From Myxococcales bacterium (lineage in GTDB: Bacteria > Myxococcota_A > UBA9160 > UBA4427), in assembly GCA_012960035.1 (NCBI GenBank), contig DUBZ01000102.1, forward strand, positions 1 to 64,000: 64,000 bases of DNA, in the 5' to 3' direction. Of the stretch, positions 35,898 through 45,347 are shown in pieces. The stretch's first letter is position 1. Each line of letters opens with the position of its first letter. Made by a program: the position numbers and the translations under genes. The notes beneath the pieces are model-generated. The model was not told where the DNA came from. It did not search any database and saw nothing but the letters and a program-made list of their open reading frames with translations.

Positions 35898-37082
35898 TTG
35901 GCAGGTGCACTTTCTGGCTTCCGAATTATTGACGTCACCCAGGTCATCAGCGGCCCCCTCGCAACGCGGATCCTCGCGGACCAGGGCGCCGACGTGATCA
36001 AGGTCGAACCTCCAATCGGCGATATTCTTCGGCACATGGGCGGCGTGCCCGGTTTGTCTCCAACCTTCACCACCACCAACCGCAGCAAACGCTCCATCGT
36101 GCTCGACCTCAAGACTGACGCTGGCCTCGACGCGATCAAGCGCATGATCAAGGACGCGGACGTCTTTGTCCAGAACAGCCGCCCTGGTGCGATCGAGGCC
36201 ATGGGCTTGTCAGAGGCGGAGCTACGCGCGATCAACCCGCGTCTGATTTACGTCTCAATTTCAGGCTTCGGTGAAGAAGGTCCGTTCAAGAACAAGCGCG
36301 TCTACGATCCGTTGATTCAGGCGATGTCGACGTTGGCGGAAATTCAAGGCGGCCCCGACGATCGTCCGCGACTCATGCGCGTCATTATCCCGGACAAAGT
36401 CACAGCACTAACCGCGGCTCAAAATATCACCGCGGCACTCTTGGCGCGCGAACGCACGGGCGTGGGGCAACACGTTCGTCTCAACATGCTCGATGCAGTG
36501 TTGGCGTTCGTATGGCCCGAAGGCATGGCGTATCACACATTTGTCGAAGAGGGATACTCGAAGCCCAAGCAAGTGGCTCGACGCGATCTCATTTACGAAT
36601 CGGAAGATGGATACATCGTCGTTTCAACTGTGGCCCACCGCGAATGGCAGGCATTTTGCCGCGCCGCAAAGCGCCCCGAGTGGCTCGAAGATCCGCGCTT
36701 CAAAGACACGGCCGGGCTCGTCAAGAACGCGAAAGAGCGACTCGACATGATGGCCGAAGTCATCAAGACCGAATCCAGTGAACATTGGCTCGACGTACTC
36801 GACAAGGCCGACGTTCCCTGTGCGCCTGTCTTGAGTCGCGACGAAGTTCACCTGCACCCACAGGTTGTGGCGAACCAAATTGTCGTCGAGCTGGACCACC
36901 CTGTCGTCGGCAAAGTGCGACAGACCCGCCCCGCTGAGCGCATGGACGGGACCCCTTCGGAGATTTCGCGCCCCGCGCCCACCCTCGGCCAACACACGGA
37001 CGAGGTCCTGCAAGAACTGGGCTTGGGGAAAGAAGAAGTCGACGCACTGCGGAGCGCTGGCGTACTGGGGAATGCCTCGTGA
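35898..37082 (+). CDS. CaiB/BaiF family III CoA-transferase
   Basis: 394 residues, a single complete domain. It opens GFRIIDVTQVISGPLATRI, then GADVIKVEPPIGD, and has the catalytic Asp in VIIPDKVTALTA. The start is TTG 35898 with AGGAG about ten bases upstream. It transfers CoA between a carboxylic acid and an acyl-CoA donor. The gene overlaps the downstream glutathione transferase by 4 bp (GTGA), linking the two. Confidence 0.9.
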   Translation: MAGALSGFRIIDVTQVISGPLATRILADQGADVIKVEPPIGDILRHMGGVPGLSPTFTTTNRSKRSIVLDLKTDAGLDAIKRMIKDADVFVQNSRPGAIEAMGLSEAELRAINPRLIYVSISGFGEEGPFKNKRVYDPLIQAMSTLAEIQGGPDDRPRLMRVIIPDKVTALTAAQNITAALLARERTGVGQHVRLNMLDAVLAFVWPEGMAYHTFVEEGYSKPKQVARRDLIYESEDGYIVVSTVAHREWQAFCRAAKRPEWLEDPRFKDTAGLVKNAKERLDMMAEVIKTESSEHWLDVLDKADVPCAPVLSRDEVHLHPQVVANQIVVELDHPVVGKVRQTRPAERMDGTPSEISRPAPTLGQHTDEVLQELGLGKEEVDALRSAGVLGNAS

Positions 37083-37750
37083 CCCGCGAAACCACTCCCG
37101 TGGTCTGGGGCGTCGGGACGGCGCGCACAATCCGTGCGCATTGGGCGCTCTGCGAGCTTGGTGTCGATTATAAAACCCACGAGATCATCCCTCGTACGGA
37201 AACCATGAATGACCCAGAGTTTCTGAAGCGCAGTGAACGCGGGAAGGTCCCGATCCTCGAACACGGCGACTTGGTCCTTGGAGAAAGCGGCGCGATCGTT
37301 TTCTACCTCGCAGATCAATTTCGCGATCACATCGCGTTGACACCCGAACCCAGATCAATCGAGCGTTCGCACTTCGACGAGATTTGCTTCTTCACAATGA
37401 TGGAATTGGACGGCCCGCTCTATATCATTCGACGGCACCAAGGCTTAGCTGAGATCTACGGCGCATCGGATACGGCCGTGAATGCCGCGCGCGAATACTA
37501 CGTGCGACAGGCCCAGGTCGTTGAAGGATGGCTTTCAGAGGCGGGTCCGTTTCTCATGGGCGAAGCGTTTAGTGCTGCGGACATATTCGTCGGGAGTTGC
37601 TCGAGTTGGGCTCAGTTCATCGGGATCGAACTGCCCGAGGGCTTGGCGCAGCATCTAGCCATGGTGTCCGAGCGCAATGCCTTCAAGCAAGCATTCGCAA
37701 CCAACTTCCCTCCCGCGGCCATGGCCGAGCTTGCCCGAAACCTCAAATAG
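37079..37750 (+). CDS. Glutathione S-transferase family protein
   Basis: 223 residues. The N-terminal thioredoxin-fold domain is VVWGVGTARTIRAHWALCEL with ERGKVPILEHGDLVLGESGAIVFYL (the cis-Pro and ES motif that bind glutathione). The helical C-terminal domain contains the GEAFSAADIFVG N-capping box. The GTG start overlaps the CoA-transferase stop. Typical reactions are conjugation, dehalogenation or isomerisation of ring-cleavage products. Confidence 0.87.
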   Translation: MTRETTPVVWGVGTARTIRAHWALCELGVDYKTHEIIPRTETMNDPEFLKRSERGKVPILEHGDLVLGESGAIVFYLADQFRDHIALTPEPRSIERSHFDEICFFTMMELDGPLYIIRRHQGLAEIYGASDTAVNAAREYYVRQAQVVEGWLSEAGPFLMGEAFSAADIFVGSCSSWAQFIGIELPEGLAQHLAMVSERNAFKQAFATNFPPAAMAELARNLK

Positions 37751-38059
37751 CCGATGCCACGAACTCAAGCGCAACTGCGACGAAGCAAAGTCATCTAACG
37801 TGGAAGACTGTTACACGAACTGTCGCAGATCAAAGCCGACGGCACCGTGCGCGGCTTTGCGCGAGCACTTCTCAAGGGCGAATAAGTCGAAACCGAACCG
37901 ACCGTGACGGCGGCCGCAAACGATCGCGTGCTTCACGACGAATACGTTTACGCCTGCAGCAGGAGCCGGACACAGCTACAAATAACTGGGAACCCCGCCG
38001 CTCGGAAAATAACAGACGCGCTCCACCGAATGCCAACCGGAGCGCCCCCGAGGTTCGCT
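37751..38059. other. Intergenic region without recognised gene
   Basis: About 310 bp between two convergent glutathione transferase genes. Short open frames on the plus strand have no family resemblance or ribosome binding site. I see no clear terminator hairpin. Confidence 0.4.
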
Positions 38060-38773
38060 TCAGTCGTCGGACTGGGAGTCTCTCTCGCCGATGCCTTGTT
38101 GCGTCAACTTGGAGAGCCTTGCCGTGTGGGCGGCCAAGGTTGGCCGATCAGCAAGTAACACAATGCTCCGAGGCATTGGGCCATCTCGGATAACGAGAAG
38201 CATCCCAAACACGGCGAGATCGGCGACGCTCAGTTGGTCCGCAAAAAAGTACGGGCGATTTCCAAGGAACCCCACCAAGTCGTCCATCCGGCGGCCAAGC
38301 TCGTCCATGATGTTTCGAACGGAAGCCAATGACGCCATTTCATCGTCCTGGCCGATCCCAAGCTGCCGGTCGACATGTTGATGAATGCGCGAAAGGATTC
38401 CGCCCGACGACGCTACGCGATTGCGCTCGTTTTCCTCTACCGCGGTCAACCATCGGTTCCAGTAGAAGGCAAAACTGGTGTCAGACCAGTCCGCGAGGCT
38501 TTCCTGCTGGTGCCGAGTCTTCGGGTCCGCCGCATACAGTGAAGGCTCGGGATAAAGCTCTTCGATCCAACGAATGATGTCCACGGAGCCGGACACCCGC
38601 TTGCCGTCAACTTCCAGCACCGGAAGGATCTGTTTGTCGGGACTGAGTTGCTTGACCTCGTCCGATCCAGAAACTTCGAGGCGCTGATAGTGGACGCCCT
38701 TGAGCGCGAGCGCGCAAGCGACCTTCTCGGTGAACGGATTGACCAGCTGAGAGTAGAGCTTGACGTTATGCAA
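38060..38773 (-). CDS. Glutathione S-transferase family protein
   Basis: About 237 residues if translation starts at TTG 38773. The frame is open to 38902, but those 43 residues are Arg/Ser-rich and not GST-like. N-terminal domain: VKLYSQLVNPFTEKVACALALKG, KQILPVLEVDGKRVSGSVDI (cis-Pro; the usual ES is GS). C-terminal domain with FFADQLSVADLAVFGML. It is unlike the GST at 37079 in subgroup. The start is uncertain because no ribosome binding site is clear. Confidence 0.78.
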   Translation of the reverse strand: MHNVKLYSQLVNPFTEKVACALALKGVHYQRLEVSGSDEVKQLSPDKQILPVLEVDGKRVSGSVDIIRWIEELYPEPSLYAADPKTRHQQESLADWSDTSFAFYWNRWLTAVEENERNRVASSGGILSRIHQHVDRQLGIGQDDEMASLASVRNIMDELGRRMDDLVGFLGNRPYFFADQLSVADLAVFGMLLVIRDGPMPRSIVLLADRPTLAAHTARLSKLTQQGIGERDSQSDD

Positions 38774-38943
38774 TGGCTTGATGTCGTCTCGGTTCCGGGC
38801 GCCACGCTCGCGACGACTCTGCCGATGCTTCCGAATGATCTTCGAGCCGCATGATGAATGAGAAAACCATATTACCTCGGGTACCCGATTCCTGCGACGC
38901 ATCCGTGGGTTGCATCGACCCCGCCCACACGAATTGAGCGTAG

Positions 38944-39171
38944 TCAGACACCGGGACGATCGAGGAGTTCCAGCGAAATCCCTCGATACCGAACTGCACT
39001 TCGATTGACTGCGGTTTCGGTGTTGCCGGGCGGGACAAAGATCACACGGCCTTGCTCAACCGGGACATGGACAGAATGTCCGTCTGCAAACTCGGCGTCG
39101 ATGCTCTCACCCTCTTGAACCGCGAAGAAGTACGCATCGTCATGCCGCTGAAGCGCCGACGCTTCGCCGGG
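38944..39171 (-). pseudogene. Cupin-domain fragment
   Basis: Minus-strand frame of 75 sense codons bounded upstream by TAG (39174-39172) and ending at TGA (38946-38944). It reads PGEASALQRHDDAYFFAVQE, then VHVPVEQGRVIFVPPGNTET and later RYRGISLELLD. This is the pattern of small cupins of the PGxxTxxHRHxxDY type, but without an N-terminus and with no in-frame ATG. It lies directly downstream of the CoA-transferase at 39190. It is most likely a truncated remnant. Confidence 0.5.
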
Positions 39172-39189
39172 CTACGGCGTCATCCGACC

Positions 39190-40401
39190 TCAGCGAACGG
39201 CACCCTCGCTCTTGAGCTTGGCGAGCGCGTCCTGGGTGACGCCCAATTCGAGAAGAACTTCGTCGGTGTGCTCTCCCAGACGCGGGGCGTGCCGATCAAT
39301 CGACGCCGGAGAGCGTTCGAAGCGGACGGGGGGCGCCACGTACTGCACCGTTCCGAACCGCGGGTCTTCGTGGGCCACGACACACTGCCGATGCACGGCC
39401 TGGGGGTCCACGAGGAAATCGTCGAGCGAATTCACCGGGGCAAAAGGCGCTCCTTCTGATCGCGCCCTTTCCAAAAATAAAGCACTCGGGATCTTCGCAA
39501 TTTCTTCCGCCAACAGCGGCACAAGTTCAAGCCAATGCGCGAAGCGCTCGACCATCGACTGGAAACGATCATCGGTCGCGAGATCTGCGCGCTCGATCAC
39601 TCGGCAAAGCCCGGCAAATTGATCGTCTTGGATGATCAGCCCGACCACGTAACCGTCGGAGGTTTCCCAGCAACGAAAGAAGTCTTTGCCTGTGCTGACT
39701 TCATTGGTCAGCGGAGGGTATGTACGTTCCATCATCGGCTCAGGCAGCGCGAATGCGCTGAACGCGTCGATCATCGCGACTTCAACGCGCTGACCGCGGC
39801 GCTCCGGATCACGCTCGCGCGCCAAGAGTGCAGCCAACACACCTCCCAACGCCGTCAGTGCCGTCGACTTGTCCGCAATCGCACCCTGAACGAGTTGCGG
39901 CGGTCCATCTCCGCCCTGCACCGGCATGAGCCCCACGAGGCCCTGCATGACCTGGTCGTACGCGGGCAGGTCTGCGTAGGGCCCGTCGCTCCCAAAGCCA
40001 TTAATCGCGACGTACACCAGCTTCGGGTTTCGCGCCGCCAACACTTCGTAGCCAAGACCGAGCCGGTTCATCACGTCGGGTCGAAAATTTTCTGCAACGA
40101 CATCCATATGCGTGACGAGGTCCAGGATCAAGCCGCGGCCGGCGTCGCTCTTCAGGTCAACCACCACACTTCGCTTGTTCCGATTGAACTGCGAAAGAAA
40201 GCCCGAAAACCCGGGCTCACGAAACGGCGCACCGCTGTAGCGGGAGGGATCACCCAAGGGGGACTCGATCTTGATCACGTCCGCCCCGTAGTCGCCCAAC
40301 GCCTGGGTACACATCGGACCCGAAATGACGGTGGTGAAGTCGAGCACCTTGAGTCCCGCACACGGTCCGGTTGGTAGATCGGCCTTCGAATCGGTCGTCA
40401 T
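39190..40401 (-). CDS. CaiB/BaiF family III CoA-transferase
   Basis: 403 residues, a single complete domain: GLKVLDFTTVISGPMCTQ at the N-terminus, GADVIKIESPLGDPSRY, FNRNKRSVVVDLKSDAGR and the catalytic Asp in QGAIADKSTALTA. The C-terminus keeps APFAPVNSLDDFLVDPQ and RLGEHTDEVLLELG. AGGATC precedes the ATG. It is downstream of and in the same direction as the TetR gene, with 45 bp between. Confidence 0.9.
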   Translation of the reverse strand: MTTDSKADLPTGPCAGLKVLDFTTVISGPMCTQALGDYGADVIKIESPLGDPSRYSGAPFREPGFSGFLSQFNRNKRSVVVDLKSDAGRGLILDLVTHMDVVAENFRPDVMNRLGLGYEVLAARNPKLVYVAINGFGSDGPYADLPAYDQVMQGLVGLMPVQGGDGPPQLVQGAIADKSTALTALGGVLAALLARERDPERRGQRVEVAMIDAFSAFALPEPMMERTYPPLTNEVSTGKDFFRCWETSDGYVVGLIIQDDQFAGLCRVIERADLATDDRFQSMVERFAHWLELVPLLAEEIAKIPSALFLERARSEGAPFAPVNSLDDFLVDPQAVHRQCVVAHEDPRFGTVQYVAPPVRFERSPASIDRHAPRLGEHTDEVLLELGVTQDALAKLKSEGAVR

Positions 40402-40446
40402 GAAGGAGATCCTATCAAATTGGTCACGGTCAACGTCGTCCGCTCA

Positions 40447-41061
40447 TCACGAAGTGGATGTGCCCCGGCGCAGTTCACGCACGAGAGTCTCTTTCAACAT
40501 CCCAAGCTCACGATCACGGGATCGCGCTGGGTTTCCACCAAGGACCTGCGTTGACGCGAGACCGGTCAACACGGACACCGCGTAGAGCATGAGTTCCACA
40601 GTCTCTTGTTCTGCGGGGTCGCTCTCTGGAAAATACTGGGACCAAATGTGGTGCCATTGTTTGAGCATTTCTCGCTGCCATGGCAGTTCGGTCTCCGCGG
40701 GAAGGTTGAGAAGGATCTCAAAGGTCGATTGGTATCGGGATCCCGAAAAATGTGCCCAGCCTCGATCCACAAACAACCCGGCGCGATGCTCTCGCGACTG
40801 GCGTGGGCCCACTTCGCCAAGCTCGTCGGCAAAGTGGCCGAAAGACTCTTCCAGCACCGCCATCAAGATGCCGTCCTTGTCTCCGAAATGATGCTGGACC
40901 GCTCCCCACGTTACACCGGCACGCCGAGCAATCTCTGCTGCGGTCGTGCGAGCAAAGCCAACGTCGGCAATCACTTCGATGACCGCCGACATCACCCGCT
41001 CGCGCATCAGCGCGGTGCGCTCCGCATGGGTGCGGCGTTGGGGGGCGGCGGCGGAACTCAT
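40447..41061 (-). CDS. TetR-family transcriptional regulator
   Basis: 204 residues. The N-terminal helix-turn-helix (about 20-66) includes TTAAEIARRAGVTWGAVQHH and the FGDKDGIL segment that ends TetR HTH domains. The C-terminal ligand domain is not assignable. It overlaps the stop of the dehydrogenase at 41058 (ATGA). The set is divergent from the aldehyde dehydrogenase/CYP51 operon, and a palindrome at 42024-42045 between them could be its operator. Control of both directions is inferred. Confidence 0.9.
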   Translation of the reverse strand: MSSAAAPQRRTHAERTALMRERVMSAVIEVIADVGFARTTAAEIARRAGVTWGAVQHHFGDKDGILMAVLEESFGHFADELGEVGPRQSREHRAGLFVDRGWAHFSGSRYQSTFEILLNLPAETELPWQREMLKQWHHIWSQYFPESDPAEQETVELMLYAVSVLTGLASTQVLGGNPARSRDRELGMLKETLVRELRRGTSTS

Positions 41062-41924
41062 CGACGCCCCTCATCCTCGACACCGTACAACCGCGCCATT
41101 GACTGAGACACCAACGAACCCACCGGCAATGCAACCCCCGACTTTCGCGCAAGCTGCAGCGCCCAGGCCAGATCCTTTTCGGCGATGTTCATGTGGCCCC
41201 GCATCAATGCCTGAAAACCGTCGTCCTTGCGGACTTCGTCCGGAAGTTTGTGACCGGTCAGAAAGGTGATCATCATCTCGGTGAGCTGGCCGTTGGATCG
41301 CCCCGCTTCTTCAAGGATTTCCTGGGGCAAACCAATCGCGCGAGCCAACGCCATCGACTCGTAAGCCGCGGCCCATTGGATGTACGTAATCAGGTTGATA
41401 CAGAGCTTGACCTTGGCTCCGTTACCGAGATCCCCTGCGTGGATGACCGGAATATTGGTCGTCGCTTCGAAATAGGGACCTGCTTTTTCCAGCGCAGCTT
41501 CGGAGCCACCAATCAGATAGGTAAGCTCTTTGTTTTGCGCACGTGCAGCCCCGCCCGTCACGCAGGCGTCCATCACGGCGATGCCGCGCTCACTCGCTTC
41601 ACGCTCGAGTTGACTCGCGGTTTCGGGCAGGATGGTGCTGTGAATTAGAATGACTCCCCCGGCACTCATTCCCGCGAGCAGTCCGTCTTCTCCAAGCACG
41701 ACTGCAAGGACGTGGGCATCTTCGGGGACACATATGCCAACGACGTCGGCGTTGACTCCGACTTCTCTTGGCGAGGATGCCGCCTTCGCGCCGCCGGCGA
41801 CGAGTTCTTGGACGGGCGCGTCAGCGATGTCATAGACCGTAGTTTCAAAACCCGCCGGTGCGAAGTGCGCTGCGATCGGCTTGCCTTGATTTCCAAGGCC
41901 AATAAATCCCACTCGGATCGACAT
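41058..41924 (-). CDS. Beta-hydroxyacid dehydrogenase (3-hydroxyisobutyrate dehydrogenase family)
   Basis: 288 residues. Rossmann start VGFIGLGNQGKPIAAHF, substrate motif DACVTGGAARAQNKEL (the D-x3-SGG-like loop), and GNGAKVKLCINLI with the catalytic Lys (K-x3-N). It oxidises or reduces a beta-hydroxy acid with NAD(P). GGAG lies about seven bases before the ATG. First gene of the minus-strand set with the TetR regulator, divergent from the aldehyde dehydrogenase gene. Confidence 0.88.
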   Translation of the reverse strand: MSIRVGFIGLGNQGKPIAAHFAPAGFETTVYDIADAPVQELVAGGAKAASSPREVGVNADVVGICVPEDAHVLAVVLGEDGLLAGMSAGGVILIHSTILPETASQLEREASERGIAVMDACVTGGAARAQNKELTYLIGGSEAALEKAGPYFEATTNIPVIHAGDLGNGAKVKLCINLITYIQWAAAYESMALARAIGLPQEILEEAGRSNGQLTEMMITFLTGHKLPDEVRKDDGFQALMRGHMNIAEKDLAWALQLARKSGVALPVGSLVSQSMARLYGVEDEGRR

Positions 41925-42023
41925 CCCTCACTCCTCAGTCCTGTTCAAGTGCATTGATTGATTCGGCCACGATGGATCGCGGATTCGTATGCCGATTGTT
42001 GTGTCGATCGACCCTATCACAAT

Positions 42024-42045
42024 TTACCTTGCAAGCGCATGGTAA
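42024..42045. promoter_or_regulatory. 22-bp palindrome, candidate TetR operator
   Basis: Left arm TTACCTTGC, 4-bp centre AAGC, right arm GCATGGTAA: the arms are complementary at 8 of 9 positions. The size and symmetry fit TetR-family operators. It lies in the 255-bp region between the dehydrogenase gene (minus) and the aldehyde dehydrogenase gene (plus), so one regulator could control both transcripts. Confidence 0.5.
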
Positions 42046-42179
42046 CTTAATTAGCGTCGAGGAGATGATCGTTCCCCCCTCGTGTTCCCACGAACGCTTT
42101 CGCTCGCATGGCCCTTGGCCGCGCGCCCCTATTTCCCATGCCCGCGGCCAGGCCGCGCGCGCAAATAAGGTTTGAAATC

Positions 42180-43676
42180 ATGACTGCCCTGCCCGCCCTT
42201 GCGCCTGAGACCCGAAACCTCATTGATGGCGTCCTTTGCGACGCGAGCAATGGGAACACCTTCAATAATTTCAATCCGACCAACGGCGAGCTCCTTGGCA
42301 CCGCGGCAGACGGCACCAAGGACGACATGCTTCGCGCAGTCGAAGCCGCAAGGCGCGCCTTTGATGAAACCGACTGGGCCAATAACCACGACCTCCGCAG
42401 TCGCTGCCTCCGCCAACTTTACGAAGGCATGTTGGAGGAGAAAGAACAACTGAGGGCCATCGTCATCGCCGAGGCCGGCGCCTCCATTTCGCTCACCGGC
42501 TTTATGCATGTCGACGATCCGATCGAGATGATGTCCTACTGGTCGGACCTCGCGGCTTCTTACGAATACGAATCGCGCATGGTCGACATCCCGTTTGCGG
42601 GTCGCCAACAAGGGCGCTTGCTATGCCGGGAACCCGCCGGCGTGGTCGGCGCGATTACACCGTGGAATGTCCCGCTGTATCTCAACATTGCGAAGATCGG
42701 CCCCGCCCTGGCATCTGGTTGCAGCCTCATCCTCAAGCCCGCTCCCGACACGCCGTGGAGTGCAACCCACCTTGGGAAGATCATCGCTGAAAAGACCGAC
42801 TTCCCGGCAGGCGTCGTCAACATTGTGGGATCGTCCGATCACCTTCTCGGAGAAATCCTTTCGACTGATCCGCGCATTGATGTGGTGACCTTCACAGGGT
42901 CAACCGCAACTGGACGACGTGTGATGGAAAATGCGTCGGCGACCGTGAAGAACGTCTTCCTTGAGCTCGGCGGCAAGAGCGCAAACATCGTGCTCGACGA
43001 CGCCAACTTCGAAGCGGTGCTCCCCGGTGCGGCCATGACGTGTGTGCACGGCGGCCAAGGTTGTGCGATCACGACTCGACTCTTGGTTCCTCGTGCGCGC
43101 TACGACGAAGCCCTTGGCATCCTTAAGACCGCATTCGAAAACTGGAACTACGGAGACCCCACCAACCCCGCGAACCTCCAAGGCCCACAGATCAGCAAGC
43201 GTCAGCAAGAACGGGTTCTCGGCTACATCGAGCAGGGCAAGAAAGAAGGCGCACGTTGTCTCGTCGGCGGCAAGAAGCCCGATGGGGATCTTGGCGACAA
43301 AGGCTGCTTCGTTGAACCCACCCTGTTTGTCGACGTCGATCCCAACTCCACCATTGCCCAAGAAGAGATTTTCGGACCGGTGCTTTGCGTCATTCCGTAC
43401 GAAGACGACGACGACGCCGTTCGCATTGCGAACAATTCCGAATACGGGCTTTGCGGTGCGATCCAAACCGCGGACGTCGATCGCGGCATCGCCATGGCGC
43501 GTAGGATTCGCACGGGGACGATCTCCGTCGCGGGCGCGCAGTGGTTCCATGTCGACACGCCCTTCGGAGGGTACAAGCAGAGCGGCGTGGGGCGCGAAAA
43601 CGGCGTGATGGGGTTCGAAGAATTCCTTGAAACCAAGATCATCGCAATCCCGGCCGATTCGAAGGTTGGCAAGTGA
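42180..43676 (+). CDS. Aldehyde dehydrogenase (NAD(P)-dependent)
   Basis: 498 residues, full length. Motifs: TPWNVPLYLNIAKIGPALASG, the NAD-loop region FTGSTATGRRVME, the general base in FLELGGKSANIVLDD, and the catalytic Cys in HGGQGCAITTRLLV. PEEIFGPVL-type EEIFGPVLCVIPY and GGYKQSGVGRENG are near the C-terminus. ATG 42180 is chosen, with AAGG ten bases upstream; the longer frame covers the palindrome region. It overlaps the CYP51 gene by 4 bp (GTGA) and is the first gene of the operon. It may oxidise the aldehyde produced by the P450 or a later step. Confidence 0.93.
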   Translation: MTALPALAPETRNLIDGVLCDASNGNTFNNFNPTNGELLGTAADGTKDDMLRAVEAARRAFDETDWANNHDLRSRCLRQLYEGMLEEKEQLRAIVIAEAGASISLTGFMHVDDPIEMMSYWSDLAASYEYESRMVDIPFAGRQQGRLLCREPAGVVGAITPWNVPLYLNIAKIGPALASGCSLILKPAPDTPWSATHLGKIIAEKTDFPAGVVNIVGSSDHLLGEILSTDPRIDVVTFTGSTATGRRVMENASATVKNVFLELGGKSANIVLDDANFEAVLPGAAMTCVHGGQGCAITTRLLVPRARYDEALGILKTAFENWNYGDPTNPANLQGPQISKRQQERVLGYIEQGKKEGARCLVGGKKPDGDLGDKGCFVEPTLFVDVDPNSTIAQEEIFGPVLCVIPYEDDDDAVRIANNSEYGLCGAIQTADVDRGIAMARRIRTGTISVAGAQWFHVDTPFGGYKQSGVGRENGVMGFEEFLETKIIAIPADSKVGK

Positions 43677-45325
43677 GCGCCGCGTCCGAGTCGGAGCCAC
43701 AAGCTCCGACGACAACCGCGCATCCCGGTGGTAAGCAACCGCCGGTCTTGTCGCGAAGCCTTCCGTTACTCGGGCACCTTGGTGCCCTGCGCAAGAACCC
43801 CATCGCACTCTTTCAACGGGTGAGAGATGAACTCGGTGAAATCGGCGAGATCAACTTCGCCGGCAATCGCGTTGTCATGATGATGGGCGAAGAAGCCCAA
43901 GAAGCGTTCTTTCGCGGGAGCGACGAACAACTCGACCAGGCCGCCGCATACCCCTTCATGACCCCGGTGTTCGGCGAAGGCGTCGTCTTCGACGGGACCC
44001 CCGAGCAGCGAAAGCAGGCGATTCGCAATCAATCACTTACGGCCAAATTCATGAAGGGCCACGCCGAAACGATTTCGGCCGAAGTCAAGCGCATGATGGA
44101 CGGCATGGGCGACGGGGGAGAAATCGACGTCCTCGACTTCTTTTCAGAACTCACGATTTACACATCGAGCGCGTGCCTGATCGGCAAAGAATTTCGCGAG
44201 GAACTGACCCCTGAATATTTCAAGACATTCTACGAACTCGAAAAAGGCACGGACGCAATCGCATACGTGAATCCGTACCTCCCACTGCCGGCCTTCCGCG
44301 CCCGGGACAAGGCGCGAGTTCGCTTGGTCGCCATGTTGACCGAGATATTCGAGCGGCGACGCCAAGATCCGGAGAGCACACGCGAGTTGTTCGATGTGCT
44401 GCTGACCTTAAAGAATGAGCAAGGCGAACATCGATACAGTATCGACAAAATTACGGGCATGTTTATCTCGCTCATGTTCGCCGGACACCACACCACTTCG
44501 GGCACCGCTGCGTGGACGCTCATCGAACTGCTCAAACACCCGCATATCTTGAAAGGCGTAGTGTCGGAACTCGACACGCTGTACGCCGATGGCCGCGAGG
44601 TCAGCCACCAGGCCCTGCGCGAAATCCCCATACTCGAACATTCTGTCATGGAGGCACTGCGACTCCACCCGCCCCTCATCATCTTGATGCGCAAAGTCAT
44701 GTACGACTTTCATTACAAGGGCTGGACGATACCGGCGGGAAAACTTGTCGGCGTGTCACCTTCGGTTTCAAACCGAATGCCAGAAAACTTCCCCGAGCCC
44801 AACCAATATGATCCCAAGCGCTATGAACCGGGGCGCGAAGAAGACAAGCAGGCTTTCGCCTGGATCCCATTTGGCGCGGGTCGACATAAATGCGTCGGCA
44901 GCGCGTTCGCGATGATGCAGCTCAAGGCCATCTTCAGCGACTTGCTGCGCAACTATGAATTCGAGTTGTGCCAGCCGCGTGACAGCTACAAGAACGACCA
45001 TTCGAAGATGGTGGTTCAGATCGAGCAGCCTTGCCATGCGCGCTACCGACGACGCACGTCGTCGAACGCCAATGTTGCAGCCACATCCCACAGTGAAGTG
45101 AAGCGAGCGCCACTGGCTCCCGGCACATTTCGCCTAAGCGTCGATCTCGACCTCTGCCAAGGCCACGGCGTTTGCGCCGAAGAAGCCCCTGAACTGTTCA
45201 GCATCAACAAACAGCAAAACAAGGTCGTGCTGGAAAGCGAAACCGCAAGCAGCGAGTTCCGCCAAAAGATCGCGCTCGCCGTCCAACATTGCCCAACCCG
45301 GGCGCTTAAGATCGAAGACTCATAA
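43673..45325 (+). CDS. CYP51-type cytochrome P450 fused to a [3Fe-4S] ferredoxin
   Basis: 550 residues. Residues about 20-465 form a P450 very similar in motif to mycobacterial sterol 14-alpha-demethylase: I-helix FAGHHTTSGTAAWTLIEL, ExxR in EALRLHPPLIILMRKV, the haem loop FGAGRHKCVGSAFA (Cys407), and EFELCQPRDSYKNDHSKMVV. A Ser/Ala-rich linker of about 25 residues leads to a ferredoxin with C495-x2-H-x2-C501 and C540-P, which fits a [3Fe-4S] cluster, since the usual second Cys is His. The same architecture is known for Methylococcus capsulatus CYP51. The fused ferredoxin would supply electrons directly. No squalene epoxidase or sterol cyclase is in the window, so the substrate (sterol precursor, imported sterol or other triterpenoid) is open. 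Confidence 0.9.
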   Translation: MSAASESEPQAPTTTAHPGGKQPPVLSRSLPLLGHLGALRKNPIALFQRVRDELGEIGEINFAGNRVVMMMGEEAQEAFFRGSDEQLDQAAAYPFMTPVFGEGVVFDGTPEQRKQAIRNQSLTAKFMKGHAETISAEVKRMMDGMGDGGEIDVLDFFSELTIYTSSACLIGKEFREELTPEYFKTFYELEKGTDAIAYVNPYLPLPAFRARDKARVRLVAMLTEIFERRRQDPESTRELFDVLLTLKNEQGEHRYSIDKITGMFISLMFAGHHTTSGTAAWTLIELLKHPHILKGVVSELDTLYADGREVSHQALREIPILEHSVMEALRLHPPLIILMRKVMYDFHYKGWTIPAGKLVGVSPSVSNRMPENFPEPNQYDPKRYEPGREEDKQAFAWIPFGAGRHKCVGSAFAMMQLKAIFSDLLRNYEFELCQPRDSYKNDHSKMVVQIEQPCHARYRRRTSSNANVAATSHSEVKRAPLAPGTFRLSVDLDLCQGHGVCAEEAPELFSINKQQNKVVLESETASSEFRQKIALAVQHCPTRALKIEDS

Positions 45326-45347
45326 GAAGCCACCAAAGGAGAAGCAC

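Noticed and set aside
39535..40377. 280-codon plus-strand frame
   Set aside because: Antisense to the CoA-transferase at 39190, whose motifs are intact.
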